Origin: JAENVU01 sp031422675
GTDB lineage: Bacteria; Actinomycetota; Acidimicrobiia; IMCC26256; JAENVU01
Direction of reading: 5' to 3'
DNA: 24,302 bases
Assembly: GCA_031422675.1 (NCBI GenBank)
Contig: JANPMG010000108.1
Location: forward strand, 1-24,302
Numbering within the stretch: position 1 is the first letter of the stretch; each line of letters begins with the position of its first letter. The translations under genes were made by a program, and so were the position numbers. Shown here piece after piece: positions 1 to 7,643 of this stretch. A model generated the notes under the pieces. It made no database searches and had not been told where the DNA came from. It was given only the letters and a program-made list of their open reading frames with translations.

Positions 1-622
1 AACCAAAGTAACCAAGCATGACGACGAAGCCCGCCATCACCTTCAGCATCATGTGACCCGCCATCATGTTGGCGAAGAGCCGTACTGCGAGGGAGAAGGG
101 CCGCACCACGATGATCTGAACGAGTTCGATCGGCGTCACGAGCAGGTACAGCGCCTTCGGCACCCCGGCCGGGAAGAGGTGGCCGGTGAGGTACTTGATC
201 CCGTTGTGCTTGAAGCCGAGGAACCAGTACAGGACGTAGACCATCAGCGCGAGGAACAGCGGGATCGCGAACCTCGACGTCGGCGGGAACTGAATCCCGG
301 GGATGATCTCCCAGAAGTTGAGGAACAGGATGAAGAGGAACAACGACCCGAGGAACGGCGTGAAGCGCGTGGCGTCGTTGCCGATGACGTCCCGGGTGAT
401 GCCCCGGTCGACGAAGTCGTAGGTCATCTCGATCGCGTTCTGCAATCGCCCCGGGACGAGCTTCATCCGGCGCGACCCGCCGATGAAGATCACGAGGATC
501 ATCGCCGTCGACATCATCACCAACAGCGAGACCTTGTTGAACGCGAAGGGCGTGTCCTCGAAGAGGAAGTGCGGCCACCGGAAGAGGTGGTCGATCGGCG
601 GGAATACGAAGGCTGCGAACAC
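1..622 (-). CDS. atpB: F0F1 ATP synthase subunit a (partial, 3' end outside window)
   Basis: Membrane subunit a of the F0 sector forms the proton half-channels next to the c-ring. The visible 207 residues give several hydrophobic helices. The family signature is near the visible C-terminus, in the stretch AVRLFANMMAGH, whose Arg corresponds to the essential arginine of E. coli subunit a (GLRLFGNMYAGE). The segment FLNFWEIIPGIQFPPTS is also typical. The start is taken as GTG at 622-620, with an AAGGAG Shine-Dalgarno at 641-636. The 13-nt spacer is long, but no other start codon fits. The gene follows the AtpI-like gene after 10 bp and that gene's last codons supply the Shine-Dalgarno, so translation is probably coupled. 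The reading frame is open to base 1, so the end of the protein and the rest of the atp operon lie beyond the window. Identification is firm. Confidence 0.95.
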   Translation of the reverse strand, partial: MFAAFVFPPIDHLFRWPHFLFEDTPFAFNKVSLLVMMSTAMILVIFIGGSRRMKLVPGRLQNAIEMTYDFVDRGITRDVIGNDATRFTPFLGSLFLFILFLNFWEIIPGIQFPPTSRFAIPLFLALMVYVLYWFLGFKHNGIKYLTGHLFPAGVPKALYLLVTPIELVQIIVVRPFSLAVRLFANMMAGHMMLKVMAGFVVMLGYFG

Positions 623-632
623 GACGAGCGCG

Positions 633-1079
633 CTACTCCTTGTCCTGGTGGGCGTCGCCGACACCGGGCTTCAACCCGGGGGCGGCAAGGGTGAGACTGA
701 CAGAACGGGTCTCCCACGCCAGCAGTGCGAGATGGGCGAGGGCAACCGTGAGCACGAGCACCGGAACATCGATGAACGACACCGGCTCGAGCGCCAGGAC
801 AATACCCAAGAGCACCGCCAAGCGAACGAAGAAGCCGCCGAAGATAGCGCCGTAGATGGCGCCGACCGACTTCGTGACCGCCCACGAGAGAATCTTCGCC
901 GCGACCAGGAAGTTTGCGGCCACCAACGCGAATCCGACGGTGGCACTCAGCGCCGCATCGACCCCGCGCAGCAACCCGACGGCCAGGACGATGACCGGCG
1001 CCACCAACACCGCGCGGCGCGCGAGATGACGAGCGATCCGGCTCTCATGGTCCTCCGGCTCGGTCATCGACGGAGTCAT
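633..1079 (-). CDS. atpI: ATP synthase subunit I-like membrane protein (AtpI)
   Basis: This is a 148-residue hydrophobic protein with about four predicted membrane segments: APVIVLAVGLLRGVDAAL, VGFALVAANFLVAAKIL, IYGAIFGGFFVRLAVLLGIV and VPVLVLTVALAHLALLAW. Position and topology match the ATP synthase I chain family, thought to help c-ring assembly or Mg2+ supply. Sequence conservation in this family is low, so the call leans on location directly before atpB. Two in-frame ATGs (1079 and 1067) are possible starts; I chose the first, though neither has a strong Shine-Dalgarno. The frame stays open further upstream, but that part overlaps the AtpZ-like gene in another frame and has shadow-like, Arg-rich composition. 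It lies 29 bp after the AtpZ-like gene and 10 bp before atpB, in one transcription unit. Confidence 0.75.
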   Translation of the reverse strand: MTPSMTEPEDHESRIARHLARRAVLVAPVIVLAVGLLRGVDAALSATVGFALVAANFLVAAKILSWAVTKSVGAIYGAIFGGFFVRLAVLLGIVLALEPVSFIDVPVLVLTVALAHLALLAWETRSVSLTLAAPGLKPGVGDAHQDKE

Positions 1080-1108
1080 AGGTACGCCAGTCCGAGGTTC
1101 CGGCAGCG

Positions 1109-1399
1109 TCAGTGCGTGCGCCTGGTCCACGGCTTCCCTTCGTCTTGGCGGGCGGTCTGGGCCTGATACCGGTAATAGAACGTCACGAAGCTCCCGATCG
1201 CGCCGAACAAGGCCAAGACGACGAGGAAGAGTGGCTCGGTGCCGGCGGACCGGTCGATGAGCCAACCGATGATCCCGAGCACGACGGGGCCGGCCGCAAA
1301 CTCGATGGCCTTGCTCAGACCGTCGTCGCTGACGCGCACGCTCTGAGCTGCCGCTTTCGGTCGGTCTCGCACCCACACCCCGGTTCGCCCGCACTCCAC
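1109..1399 (-). CDS. AtpZ/AtpI-family small F0 accessory protein
   Basis: This is a 96-residue protein with two membrane segments: IEFAAGPVVLGIIGWLIDR, and TEPLFLVVLALFGAIGSFVTFYYRYQ. The first ends in the Gly-Trp-Leu-Ile-Asp signature of AtpZ/AtpI-type proteins, which sit ahead of atp operons and have been linked to cation handling and ATP synthase assembly. The assigned start is GTG at 1399; further in-frame GTGs at 1378 and 1372 are equally plausible, because no Shine-Dalgarno is well spaced for any of them. It is the first gene downstream of a candidate promoter at 1436-1465 and is followed by the AtpI-like gene and atpB. The family call is reasonable but rests on topology, motif and context. 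Confidence 0.75.
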   Translation of the reverse strand: MECGRTGVWVRDRPKAAAQSVRVSDDGLSKAIEFAAGPVVLGIIGWLIDRSAGTEPLFLVVLALFGAIGSFVTFYYRYQAQTARQDEGKPWTRRTH

Positions 1400-1435
1400 C
1401 CGACGGGGCGGAACTGCGCTTGTGAAGTCCTTCCC

Positions 1436-1465
1436 AAACTAAACGGGTCGGTGGCGGACTCGCAA
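1436..1465 (-). promoter_or_regulatory. candidate promoter for the atp genes
   Basis: On the minus strand TTGCGA (1465-1460) and TAGTTT (1441-1436) are separated by 18 bp and resemble -35 and -10 hexamers of a housekeeping sigma factor. Transcription would begin near 1429, about 30 bp before the AtpZ-like GTG. An AAGGA sequence lies at 1432-1428, too far from that GTG to act as its Shine-Dalgarno. This is pattern matching only. Confidence 0.4.
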
Positions 1466-1476
1466 GCTGAGCGGTA

Positions 1477-1490
1477 CCTGAAAAATCAGG
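1477..1490. terminator. short stem-loop over the wecA stop codon
   Basis: CCTGA-AAAA-TCAGG is a perfect 5-bp inverted repeat with a 4-base loop, and it contains the wecA TGA (1488-1486). It is small and has no following U-tract, so it would be at best a weak or Rho-assisted terminator or a 3'-end stabiliser. Its position just before the candidate atp promoter is what makes it worth noting. Confidence 0.25.
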
Positions 1491-2688
1491 CCCCGGTTCG
1501 GCGCCGTCGCGGGTCGAGTTCGATCACTCGGGCATCCGCTGCACCCGGCTCCGGGGCCGGCACCTTCTGGTTGGCCTCCTCGGCCGCGATGGCCTGGGCT
1601 TCTCGCTTCCCGGGGAAGAAGAAGGCATAGAGCAACAGTGCGAGCGCCATGATGCCGATCGGCACCAGGGCGTTCCCTTCGTCGGTGTAGACGGGGACGA
1701 GCACCAGGCCTGACAGCAGCGCGGTCCAGAGCCAGAGGATGACGACGGTCCGGCGCGGGCCGTGGCCGAGGCGCATGAGCCGGTGGTGCAGGTGGTCCTT
1801 GTCGGCCATCGAGAACGGCTGGCCCCGCATCACCCGGCGCAGGAAGCTGAACGCGGTGTCGATGATCGGGACACCCAGAATCAAGACTGGGATGAGCAGC
1901 GGAGCGAAGAAGAAATACGTCGTCCCGCTGTACTGATAATCGGCCCGGCCGCCAACGGTGATCGTGGTCGTGGCGAGCAACAACCCGAGGAACAACGCAC
2001 CGGCGTCGCCCATGAAGATCCGGGCCGGGTTGAAGTTCCACGGCAGGAATCCGAGACACACGCCGACGGCGATCACCGCGATCAGCGGGGCCACGTTCGA
2101 ACCATCGAGCACGCCGCTGTCGAAGAGTCGGTGCGAATACAAGAACAGCGCGGTACCGGCGATGATCACGATGCCCGCCGCGAGCCCGTCGAGCCCGTCG
2201 ATGAGGTTGATCGCATTGGCGAACACCACGACGGTGATGACCGTGACGAGCGGTGCGAAGTCGGTGGACAGGACGATGACGTCCGCGCCGGCGAACGGCA
2301 CCTGGAAGAACAACATCGAGACGCCGAAGAGCGACAGCAGGCTGCCGGCCAGCACCATGCCGGCGATCTTGGCGGGCGGCGAGACGTCACGCAGGTCGTC
2401 GAGCGCCCCCACCGCGAACATCACGCCCGCGGCGAGGATGATGCCCGCGGGCTCGGACGAGCCGTCGAACATCTCCCGAAACTGTGGGATCTGCGACGCA
2501 ACGCCCATCGCGGCGAGGAACGCGACGAACATCGCCGCGCCGCCGAGCATCGGCATCGTGGTCGTGTGGACGTCGCGGACACTGGGCACCTTGACCGCAC
2601 CAACCCGCAGCGCCAGCCGGCGCACGAGCGGCGTCAACCCGAACGCCAGCACGGTGGCCACGGCGAAGACGACCGCGTACCCCCCCAC
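1486..2688 (-). CDS. wecA: polyprenyl-phosphate HexNAc-1-phosphate transferase (WecA/MraY family)
   Basis: This multi-spanning enzyme of 400 residues transfers a sugar-1-phosphate, usually GlcNAc-1-P, from a UDP-sugar to undecaprenyl or decaprenyl phosphate, starting a lipid-linked glycan. Family motifs are in order: the Asp pair in GALDDLRD (94-101), NAINLIDGLDGLAAG (158-172), MGDAG (226-230) and the loop DKDHLHHRLMRLGHG (296-310), whose His-rich form is typical of WecA/TagO rather than MraY. About ten or eleven membrane helices are expected. The C-terminal tail from about 360 is hydrophilic and Ala/Pro/Arg-rich. The start is GTG at 2688 with GGAG at 2697-2694. That Shine-Dalgarno belongs to a copy of a 31-bp repeat, and the start codon overlaps a run of seven G. 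In mycobacteria the homologous gene also lies just before atpI-atpB. It may prime cell-wall arabinogalactan-type linkers or the glycan encoded here. Confidence 0.93.
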   Translation of the reverse strand: MGGYAVVFAVATVLAFGLTPLVRRLALRVGAVKVPSVRDVHTTTMPMLGGAAMFVAFLAAMGVASQIPQFREMFDGSSEPAGIILAAGVMFAVGALDDLRDVSPPAKIAGMVLAGSLLSLFGVSMLFFQVPFAGADVIVLSTDFAPLVTVITVVVFANAINLIDGLDGLAAGIVIIAGTALFLYSHRLFDSGVLDGSNVAPLIAVIAVGVCLGFLPWNFNPARIFMGDAGALFLGLLLATTTITVGGRADYQYSGTTYFFFAPLLIPVLILGVPIIDTAFSFLRRVMRGQPFSMADKDHLHHRLMRLGHGPRRTVVILWLWTALLSGLVLVPVYTDEGNALVPIGIMALALLLYAFFFPGKREAQAIAAEEANQKVPAPEPGAADARVIELDPRRRRTGA

Positions 2689-2692
2689 TAAA

Positions 2693-2723
2693 TCTCCGCT
2701 CTCGGCCCTGCGGGCCAGGCCGC
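2693..2723. repeat. 31-bp direct repeat, copy 1
   Basis: The sequence is 30/31 identical to 2786-2816 and lies in the glyA-wecA gap. It begins tctccgctctcggccctgcg on the plus strand and contains the hairpin GGCCC-TGC-GGGCC. On the minus strand its end supplies the GGAG Shine-Dalgarno of wecA. Confidence 0.85.
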
Positions 2724-2785
2724 TCGGGCCCCGGCTCGGGAGCTCGGCGCGGTGAACTCGCGTGGTTCGCGTCCCTCGCCTTCGG

Positions 2786-2816
2786 TCTCCGCTCTCGGCC
2801 CTGCGAGCCAGGCCGC
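2786..2816. repeat. 31-bp direct repeat, copy 2
   Basis: This second copy starts 93 bp after the first. It has one substitution (A at 2806 or thereabouts instead of G), which breaks the GGCCC-TGC-GGGCC hairpin seen in copy 1. It lies 14 bp beyond the glyA stop on the minus-strand transcript. Together the copies fill much of the 142-bp intergenic region 2689-2830. Confidence 0.85.
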
Positions 2817-2830
2817 GGAGCGGGAACCGA

Positions 2831-4093
2831 TCATGCGCCCGCGAGTTCCGGGTACGGGACGAACTTCGAGCAGAGTCGGTTCACCTGATCGTGGACCTCG
2901 GCCCGCACGGCACCGTCGTCGGGCGCGCGGAGCACCGCACCGATGAGCCCGGCGATCTCGGCCATCTCGGGTTCGGCCATCCCTGCCGTGGTGACCGACG
3001 CGGTTCCGAGCCGGAGCCCGCTCGTCACGAACGGCTTCTCGGGGTCGTTCGGGATCGCGTTCTTGTTGCACGTGATCCCGGCCTGGTCGAGTGCCTCCTG
3101 GGCCACCTTTCCCGTCACCCCGAACGGTCGGAGGTCCACCAACATCAGATGGTTATCGGTTCCGCCCGAGACGATGCGGAAGCCTTCCGCGGTCAGCCGC
3201 TCGGCGAGGGCGCCGGCGTTGGCGACGATCTGGGCCGCGTAGTTCGCGAAGTCGGGTTCGGACGCGAGCTTGAACGCCACCGCCTTCGCCGCGATCACGT
3301 GCATCAACGGTCCACCCTGAAGTCCGGGAAACACCGCCTTGTCGATCGCGGCGCCGTACTCCGCCGTACTCAAAATGCAGCCGGCACGCGGCCCGCGCAA
3401 GGTCTTGTGCGTGGTGAAGGTGACGACATCCGCGTGGGGGACCGGCGACGGATGGGCGCCACCGGCGATGAGCCCGGCGATGTGGGCCGCATCGACGATC
3501 AGCAACGCGCCGACCTCGTCCGCGATCGAACGGAAGGCGGCGAAATCGATGGTGCGCGGATACGCGGTAGCGCCGGCGATGATCGCCTTCGGCCGCGACG
3601 ACACCGCGAGCTTGCGGATCTCGTCGTAGTCGAGCATCTCGGTGGCATCGTCCACGCCGTAGGCCACGAAGTCGTAGATCTTGCCGCTGAAGTTCACCGG
3701 CGAACCGTGCGTGAGGTGACCACCCTGGTCCAGTCGCATCCCCATCACGCGGTCACCGGGATCGAGCAAGGCGAGGAACACGGCCATATTCGCGTTGGCT
3801 CCCGAGTGGGGCTGCACGTTCGCGTGTTCGGCGCCGAAGAGCTCGCACGCGCGGCTGCGCGCCAACTCCTCGGCCTCGTCGACCACGAAGTTGCCGCCGT
3901 AGTAGCGCTTCCCGGGATACCCCTCGGAGTACTTGTTGGTGAGCACCGTGCCCTGGGCCGCCATCACCGCCGGCGACGTGAAGTTCTCCGAGGCGATCAG
4001 CTGGATCGTGGTGTTCTGACGCTCGACCTCGCGACCGATGATTGCGGCGATCTCGGGATCAACGGCGTCGAGGGATTCGGAGCGGGAGTTCAA
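2831..4093 (-). CDS. glyA: serine hydroxymethyltransferase
   Basis: This PLP enzyme interconverts serine and glycine with tetrahydrofolate and supplies one-carbon units in the cytoplasm. The 420-residue length is normal. Diagnostic segments are QLIASENFTS (31-40), NKYSEGYPGKRYYGG (53-67), QPHSGANANMAV (94-105), DAAHIAGLIAGG (201-212) and TTHKTLRGPR (227-236), in which Lys230 is the Schiff-base lysine and Asp201/His204 contact PLP. The only start codon ahead of the conserved N-terminus is TTG at 4093, with GAGAGG eight bases upstream, so a TTG start is well supported. It lies 42 bp behind a glycan glycosyltransferase gene and is probably co-transcribed with it, which is unusual for a folate enzyme. 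Identification is firm. Confidence 0.97.
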   Translation of the reverse strand: MNSRSESLDAVDPEIAAIIGREVERQNTTIQLIASENFTSPAVMAAQGTVLTNKYSEGYPGKRYYGGNFVVDEAEELARSRACELFGAEHANVQPHSGANANMAVFLALLDPGDRVMGMRLDQGGHLTHGSPVNFSGKIYDFVAYGVDDATEMLDYDEIRKLAVSSRPKAIIAGATAYPRTIDFAAFRSIADEVGALLIVDAAHIAGLIAGGAHPSPVPHADVVTFTTHKTLRGPRAGCILSTAEYGAAIDKAVFPGLQGGPLMHVIAAKAVAFKLASEPDFANYAAQIVANAGALAERLTAEGFRIVSGGTDNHLMLVDLRPFGVTGKVAQEALDQAGITCNKNAIPNDPEKPFVTSGLRLGTASVTTAGMAEPEMAEIAGLIGAVLRAPDDGAVRAEVHDQVNRLCSKFVPYPELAGA

Positions 4094-4135
4094 CGACAGA
4101 ACCTCTCGGAAGAGTCGGGTTGGTTCGGTGAAACC

Positions 4136-5287
4136 CTACTGGAGCGGGGGTTCTTCCTCGGGTTGAGCACCGGGCTGAGGACCGGGCTGAGGACCCGGCT
4201 GAGGATCGGGCTGAGGATCGGGCTGAGCGTCGGCGACGCGGACCGCCGTGCGCCGCAGCACCGACGTGGCGAGGTGGTACAGCTCCTCGAAATACCGCTT
4301 CGCCTGCGCGGCGATGACCCCCAGGCTGATGAGCTGGAGCGCGAGCACGAACGTGATCCCGGTGATCAGGAACGTATGGGGTGCCCGGTCGTACGCGTTG
4401 CTGATCGCACCTGTGATCCCGGAGCTCCCGAACGGTGACGGGTCGCCGTAGACCTCCGCCACATGCCAGACCACCCACCCGAACGAATAGGCCGCGACCG
4501 CAAGCAGGACGAGCCCGGGAAACAGGAAGAACAGCAGCGGTCGGAACAGGAACGACGAGAACAACGACGAGAAGGTGGCCGACGTCAGCCGTCCCTCCAC
4601 GCTCCTGCGCTTTCCTGCCGTGGACGCGAACGACCAGTCGAGATGCGCGGGAATCTCGACGATCCGTGCGTGCAGGATCCGGGCCTTGTAGATAATCTCG
4701 GTATTGATCTCAGAGTCGACGGCGCGCAGATCCAAACTGCGGATGAAGGGTCCGTCATACACCCGCACCATGCCCGTCAGCGTGGTGAGTCCACCACCCG
4801 CGGCCGCGCCGAGGAGCCGGTTCGCGTTGCGCGACAACACGCGGCGAACGAACGGGACGGCGGTCGTGGTGCCACCGCGCGCGTACGGTGACGCGATCAC
4901 GATCCGCGCGCCGGTGTCCTGGGCCGTGTGCAGCATGCGCGTCAGATGGTCGGGCGAATAGCTGAGGTCGCAATCGACGACCGCGACGTACTCCCCCGCG
5001 GTCTGTCCGAACGCGTAACGCAACGCCTGACCGAGCCGAAAGTTCACCCGATGCCGAAGCACTCGAACCGCCGGATGATCGACGGCGAAACCCTGCGCCA
5101 ACGCGGCCGTGGCATCGGTACTGCCGTCGTCGACCACGACGATCTCCCACCGGAAGCGGTCGGTCAGCGTCTCCAGATGTTCCACCAGCCGAGCGAGGGT
5201 GTCGAGGATGACCTCCGCCTCGTTGAACGCCGGCACCACCACCGACACCAACGGCAGTGCCCGCCGTTCCGCCGCCGCGCCGCTCAC
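4136..5287 (-). CDS. GT2 glycosyltransferase with C-terminal membrane segments
   Basis: This 383-residue protein has a GT-A catalytic domain like polyprenyl-phosphate mannose/glucose synthases: SVVVPAFNEAEVI (15-27), VVDDGSTD (51-58) and the metal-binding DCDLSYSPD (105-113). Two hydrophobic segments follow, around 240-270 (FRPLLFFLFPGLVLLAVAAY) and 310-330 (FLITGITFVLALQLISLGV), anchoring it in the inner membrane as in GtrB/DPMS-type enzymes. It probably moves a sugar from a nucleotide donor to polyprenyl phosphate or to a lipid-linked glycan; donor and acceptor cannot be read from sequence. The tail from about 350 is Pro/Gln-rich (PQPD/PQPG), encoded by a 12-bp tandem repeat. The GTG start at 5287 overlaps the stop of the deacetylase gene (GTGA), implying translational coupling. 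Confidence 0.88.
   Translation of the reverse strand: MSGAAAERRALPLVSVVVPAFNEAEVILDTLARLVEHLETLTDRFRWEIVVVDDGSTDATAALAQGFAVDHPAVRVLRHRVNFRLGQALRYAFGQTAGEYVAVVDCDLSYSPDHLTRMLHTAQDTGARIVIASPYARGGTTTAVPFVRRVLSRNANRLLGAAAGGGLTTLTGMVRVYDGPFIRSLDLRAVDSEINTEIIYKARILHARIVEIPAHLDWSFASTAGKRRSVEGRLTSATFSSLFSSFLFRPLLFFLFPGLVLLAVAAYSFGWVVWHVAEVYGDPSPFGSSGITGAISNAYDRAPHTFLITGITFVLALQLISLGVIAAQAKRYFEELYHLATSVLRRTAVRVADAQPDPQPDPQPGPQPGPQPGAQPEEEPPLQ
4159..4230. repeat. six 12-bp tandem units in the GT2 gene tail
   Basis: Units close to CGGGCTGAGGAC run at 4159, 4171, 4183, 4195, 4207 and 4219. Units 2 and 3 are identical and the others differ at one to three bases. Read on the minus strand they encode the PQPx repeats at the C-terminus of the glycosyltransferase, so changes in copy number would stay in frame. 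Confidence 0.9.
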
Positions 5288-6249
5288 GACGTCACGAATC
5301 GCGGGGTTCTGAGGGGGAGGTCCCGGGCGGCAGCGAGCGTGGCGTGGTCACCGACGGACATCACCTCGAACTCGTCCGCGAGCAGGTCCAGATAGCGCGC
5401 AACACACACGAGCTTCTTGGTGGCGGGGAGGGTCATGCCCGGAAAGAATCGCAGCTGGGGCACCTCGTCGCCGGACAACACATCGAGCGGGTGCATGAGG
5501 ATCGACGGTTCCACGTTCATCCGCCGACACAGGGCCAGCGCTATGCGGAAATACGCGATCGAGGCCCGCTCCGAATATGCGGCCAGCATCAGCAGGTAGC
5601 TGATGTGGATCGGGAACCGGAACCCGGGCAGCGTGGTCACCGGCAGTTCGAGCATCGTGGCGTCTCCTACCCGGAAGCGATACGGCCGAATCGGGCGGAC
5701 GCCGTCACTCCACGAGCCGTAGAGGTGCGCCCGTTCGGCCCGCTGACCGGCGTCGAGATCCGCGGTGCGGAAGTACACCGCACGCGCGATCGGACCGATG
5801 ACCATCGGCAGGGTGGATGCGTCGTAGCGGTAGCCGCGTCGGACCAGCACGCGCAGCGTTGCCTCCGAGAGACTGTACCCAGGACCGCGGAAACCATCGG
5901 TGTGCGCGCCGGTGGCGCGTTGGATCGCCGTCTCCGCTCGCGCGAGCTCGTCGTCGAGTTGGGACTCGGAGTAGCGATGGAGCCACGGCTCGTGACGGAA
6001 CGAGTGGTTCCCGATCTCGTGACCCGCATCGGCCAACACGCGGAAACCGGCCGCGTCGGCGTCGGACTCGCAATCCCGACCGATGACGAAGAAGGTGATG
6101 CGCAAATCGCGCGCGCCCAGCAGGTCGATCATGCGTGCGACCATGCGCGGCAGGTACGACGGTGCGCCCTCCCAATCGTGGTCACCTCGGATGTAGAGGT
6201 ACGACCACAGATTGTCGGCGTCGAGCGACAGACTCGCGATCGGCTTCAT
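5284..6249 (-). CDS. polysaccharide deacetylase (NodB-like)
   Basis: This 321-residue protein has the NodB homology fold of carbohydrate esterase family 4. The metal and base aspartates fall in SLSLDADN (D10, D12), the metal-binding histidines in GNHSFRHEPW (H82, H86), and the third motif is FRGPGYS (119-125). CE4 enzymes remove N- or O-acetyl groups from chitin-like or peptidoglycan-like glycans. No signal peptide is visible, so it may act on a cytoplasmic precursor or be a divergent family member. The ATG start at 6249 lies 20 bp after the FAD oxidoreductase gene, and the 3' end overlaps the GT2 start by 4 bp, placing it inside the glycan operon. Similar proteins without signal peptides occur in polysaccharide clusters. 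Substrate unknown. Confidence 0.87.
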   Translation of the reverse strand: MKPIASLSLDADNLWSYLYIRGDHDWEGAPSYLPRMVARMIDLLGARDLRITFFVIGRDCESDADAAGFRVLADAGHEIGNHSFRHEPWLHRYSESQLDDELARAETAIQRATGAHTDGFRGPGYSLSEATLRVLVRRGYRYDASTLPMVIGPIARAVYFRTADLDAGQRAERAHLYGSWSDGVRPIRPYRFRVGDATMLELPVTTLPGFRFPIHISYLLMLAAYSERASIAYFRIALALCRRMNVEPSILMHPLDVLSGDEVPQLRFFPGMTLPATKKLVCVARYLDLLADEFEVMSVGDHATLAAARDLPLRTPRFVTS

Positions 6250-6269
6250 TTCCCACTCACGGCCTCAAC

Positions 6270-7643
6270 CTAGATCCCGGTTCCCGGCGGCGATCCGAGG
6301 AGTAGCTCGCTCACGCCCCGTTCGGCGAGCCCGACGGTCTCGTTCACGTTGAGCGTGCCGTTCACGATCTGCGCCGAGGACAGCAGCGAGACCCCGGGCA
6401 CGCCGGTGTCGATGGGCGGCACCGAATCGGAGTAGCCCAGCACCGGAAGCGGGAACACCTCGCGGGCGCGCGCCACCCGGACCGTGAGCACGTCCTCCGG
6501 TGTGAGCCGGTGCACCTGCCCCAGCCCGGCGAGGAACTCCGAGGCGATGTCCTCGTCCGAACGCTCGAACCACGGATCGTCGGCCGCCGCGTACCGCGGG
6601 AGGTAGACGAGTGCGTGACCACCGATCCACGCGGGCGGAATCAGCGCCGTCATCTCGACGACGGCCGTGAACGGCAGATCATCCATGAGGTAGGTCAGGT
6701 AGTACGGCGACAACGGACGGCGCAGGACCACGGACGCACAGATCACCCCTTGGTAGCGCGTGGCGGCCATTGCCGCTCGGGCCGGACCGGGGATCTGGTC
6801 ACACAGATGCGCCGCCACGCGCGGCGTCGTGGTGATCACCGCATGGTCGAAACGATGAGTCGTCGCACCGATCGTCACCTCCACGCCCCGCTCCGATTCA
6901 CCCCGCTCCGATTCACCCGCGCTGGCCTCGACCCGCACCACCGGCGCGGCACACTCGATCACCGCGCCGCGCGCCACCAGGTGGGCGGCCAACGCGTCCA
7001 ACACCCGCGCGTATCCCCCGGGGACCGCGCCGAATCGTTCGTCCCCGATCCCGGCGCGACGCGCCGCGGTGAGGCGCTGGATCGTGGCCCAGATGAACGC
7101 AGCATTGGTGTCGCGCCACGAACCGCCGAGCTTGGACTCGAGGAGCGGAACCCAGAATCGGGAGAAGGTGGCCGCCCCGGACCATCGGGTCAACCAGCGC
7201 TCGACCGGCATCCGCTCCAGCCGACGCCAATCGCGCGCGGTCACACCCCGGGCGATGGTCGCGGCGAGCCGCACCTTGGCCAGCAACGACAACCCGGGCA
7301 ACCGCAGGAACTCCAGCGGAGTCGAGACCGGCGAGAGCACGCCGTGCGCGAAGTATCCGGTGCGGGTGCTGGTCCACGCGATCTCGTCGTCGAGCCCGAG
7401 TTCGCCGAGCAGCTCGCGCCACGCCGCGTCGGATGCGAGGGTCACGTGGTAGAAGCGATCCCAGGTCACCGGGCCCGACGGAGCGGTGAGCGACCATGCC
7501 GATGCGAGCCCACCGAGATCGGGTGCCGCCTCGAACACCGTGACGCGTGCGCCCGCTTCGATGAGGCGGAGGGCGGCGGTGAGACCGAGGAGCCCACCTC
7601 CCACGACCGCGACCGATTGATCGGGCCGGATCCGGCCGGTCAT
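6270..7643 (-). CDS. FAD-dependent amine-oxidase-like protein (glycan operon)
   Basis: This 457-residue protein starts with a Rossmann dinucleotide-binding motif, VAVVGGGLLGLTAALRL (11-27, GxGxxG at 15-20), and an acidic residue at the end of beta-2 (VTVFEAAPDLGG, E38), as in the flavin amine oxidase, protoporphyrinogen oxidase and UDP-galactopyranose mutase superfamily. The C-terminal flavin-contact stretch (TLNVNETVGLAERGVSELL) is also present. Members in polysaccharide clusters are common but mostly uncharacterised, so no reaction is assigned. The ATG at 7643 overlaps the stop of the acetyltransferase gene (ATGA); an upstream in-frame extension to 7709 is rejected because it lies inside that gene. 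A perfect 15-bp duplication (6886-6915) gives GESERGESERG in the middle of the protein. A second, diverged family member lies at 12685-14022. Confidence 0.85.
   Translation of the reverse strand: MTGRIRPDQSVAVVGGGLLGLTAALRLIEAGARVTVFEAAPDLGGLASAWSLTAPSGPVTWDRFYHVTLASDAAWRELLGELGLDDEIAWTSTRTGYFAHGVLSPVSTPLEFLRLPGLSLLAKVRLAATIARGVTARDWRRLERMPVERWLTRWSGAATFSRFWVPLLESKLGGSWRDTNAAFIWATIQRLTAARRAGIGDERFGAVPGGYARVLDALAAHLVARGAVIECAAPVVRVEASAGESERGESERGVEVTIGATTHRFDHAVITTTPRVAAHLCDQIPGPARAAMAATRYQGVICASVVLRRPLSPYYLTYLMDDLPFTAVVEMTALIPPAWIGGHALVYLPRYAAADDPWFERSDEDIASEFLAGLGQVHRLTPEDVLTVRVARAREVFPLPVLGYSDSVPPIDTGVPGVSLLSSAQIVNGTLNVNETVGLAERGVSELLLGSPPGTGI
6886..6915. repeat. perfect 15-bp tandem duplication inside a CDS
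   Basis: The 15-mer ccccgctccgattca is present twice in direct contact (6886-6900 and 6901-6915). It is in frame with the FAD oxidoreductase gene on the minus strand and duplicates GESER. Perfect identity indicates a recent slippage event. Confidence 0.95.

Noticed and set aside
53..694. 213-codon plus-strand open frame
   Set aside because: It is antisense to atpB, is Glu/Arg-rich and has no recognisable motif.
2688..3071. 127-codon minus-strand frame ending at the wecA start
   Set aside because: It overlaps glyA out of frame. Only the repeat-encoded AAWxAGPRAE segments look patterned, and those are explained by the 31-bp repeats.
1762..4438. Long plus-strand open frames opposite wecA and glyA
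   Set aside because: The minus strand carries unmistakable family motifs throughout; the plus frames are compositional shadows.
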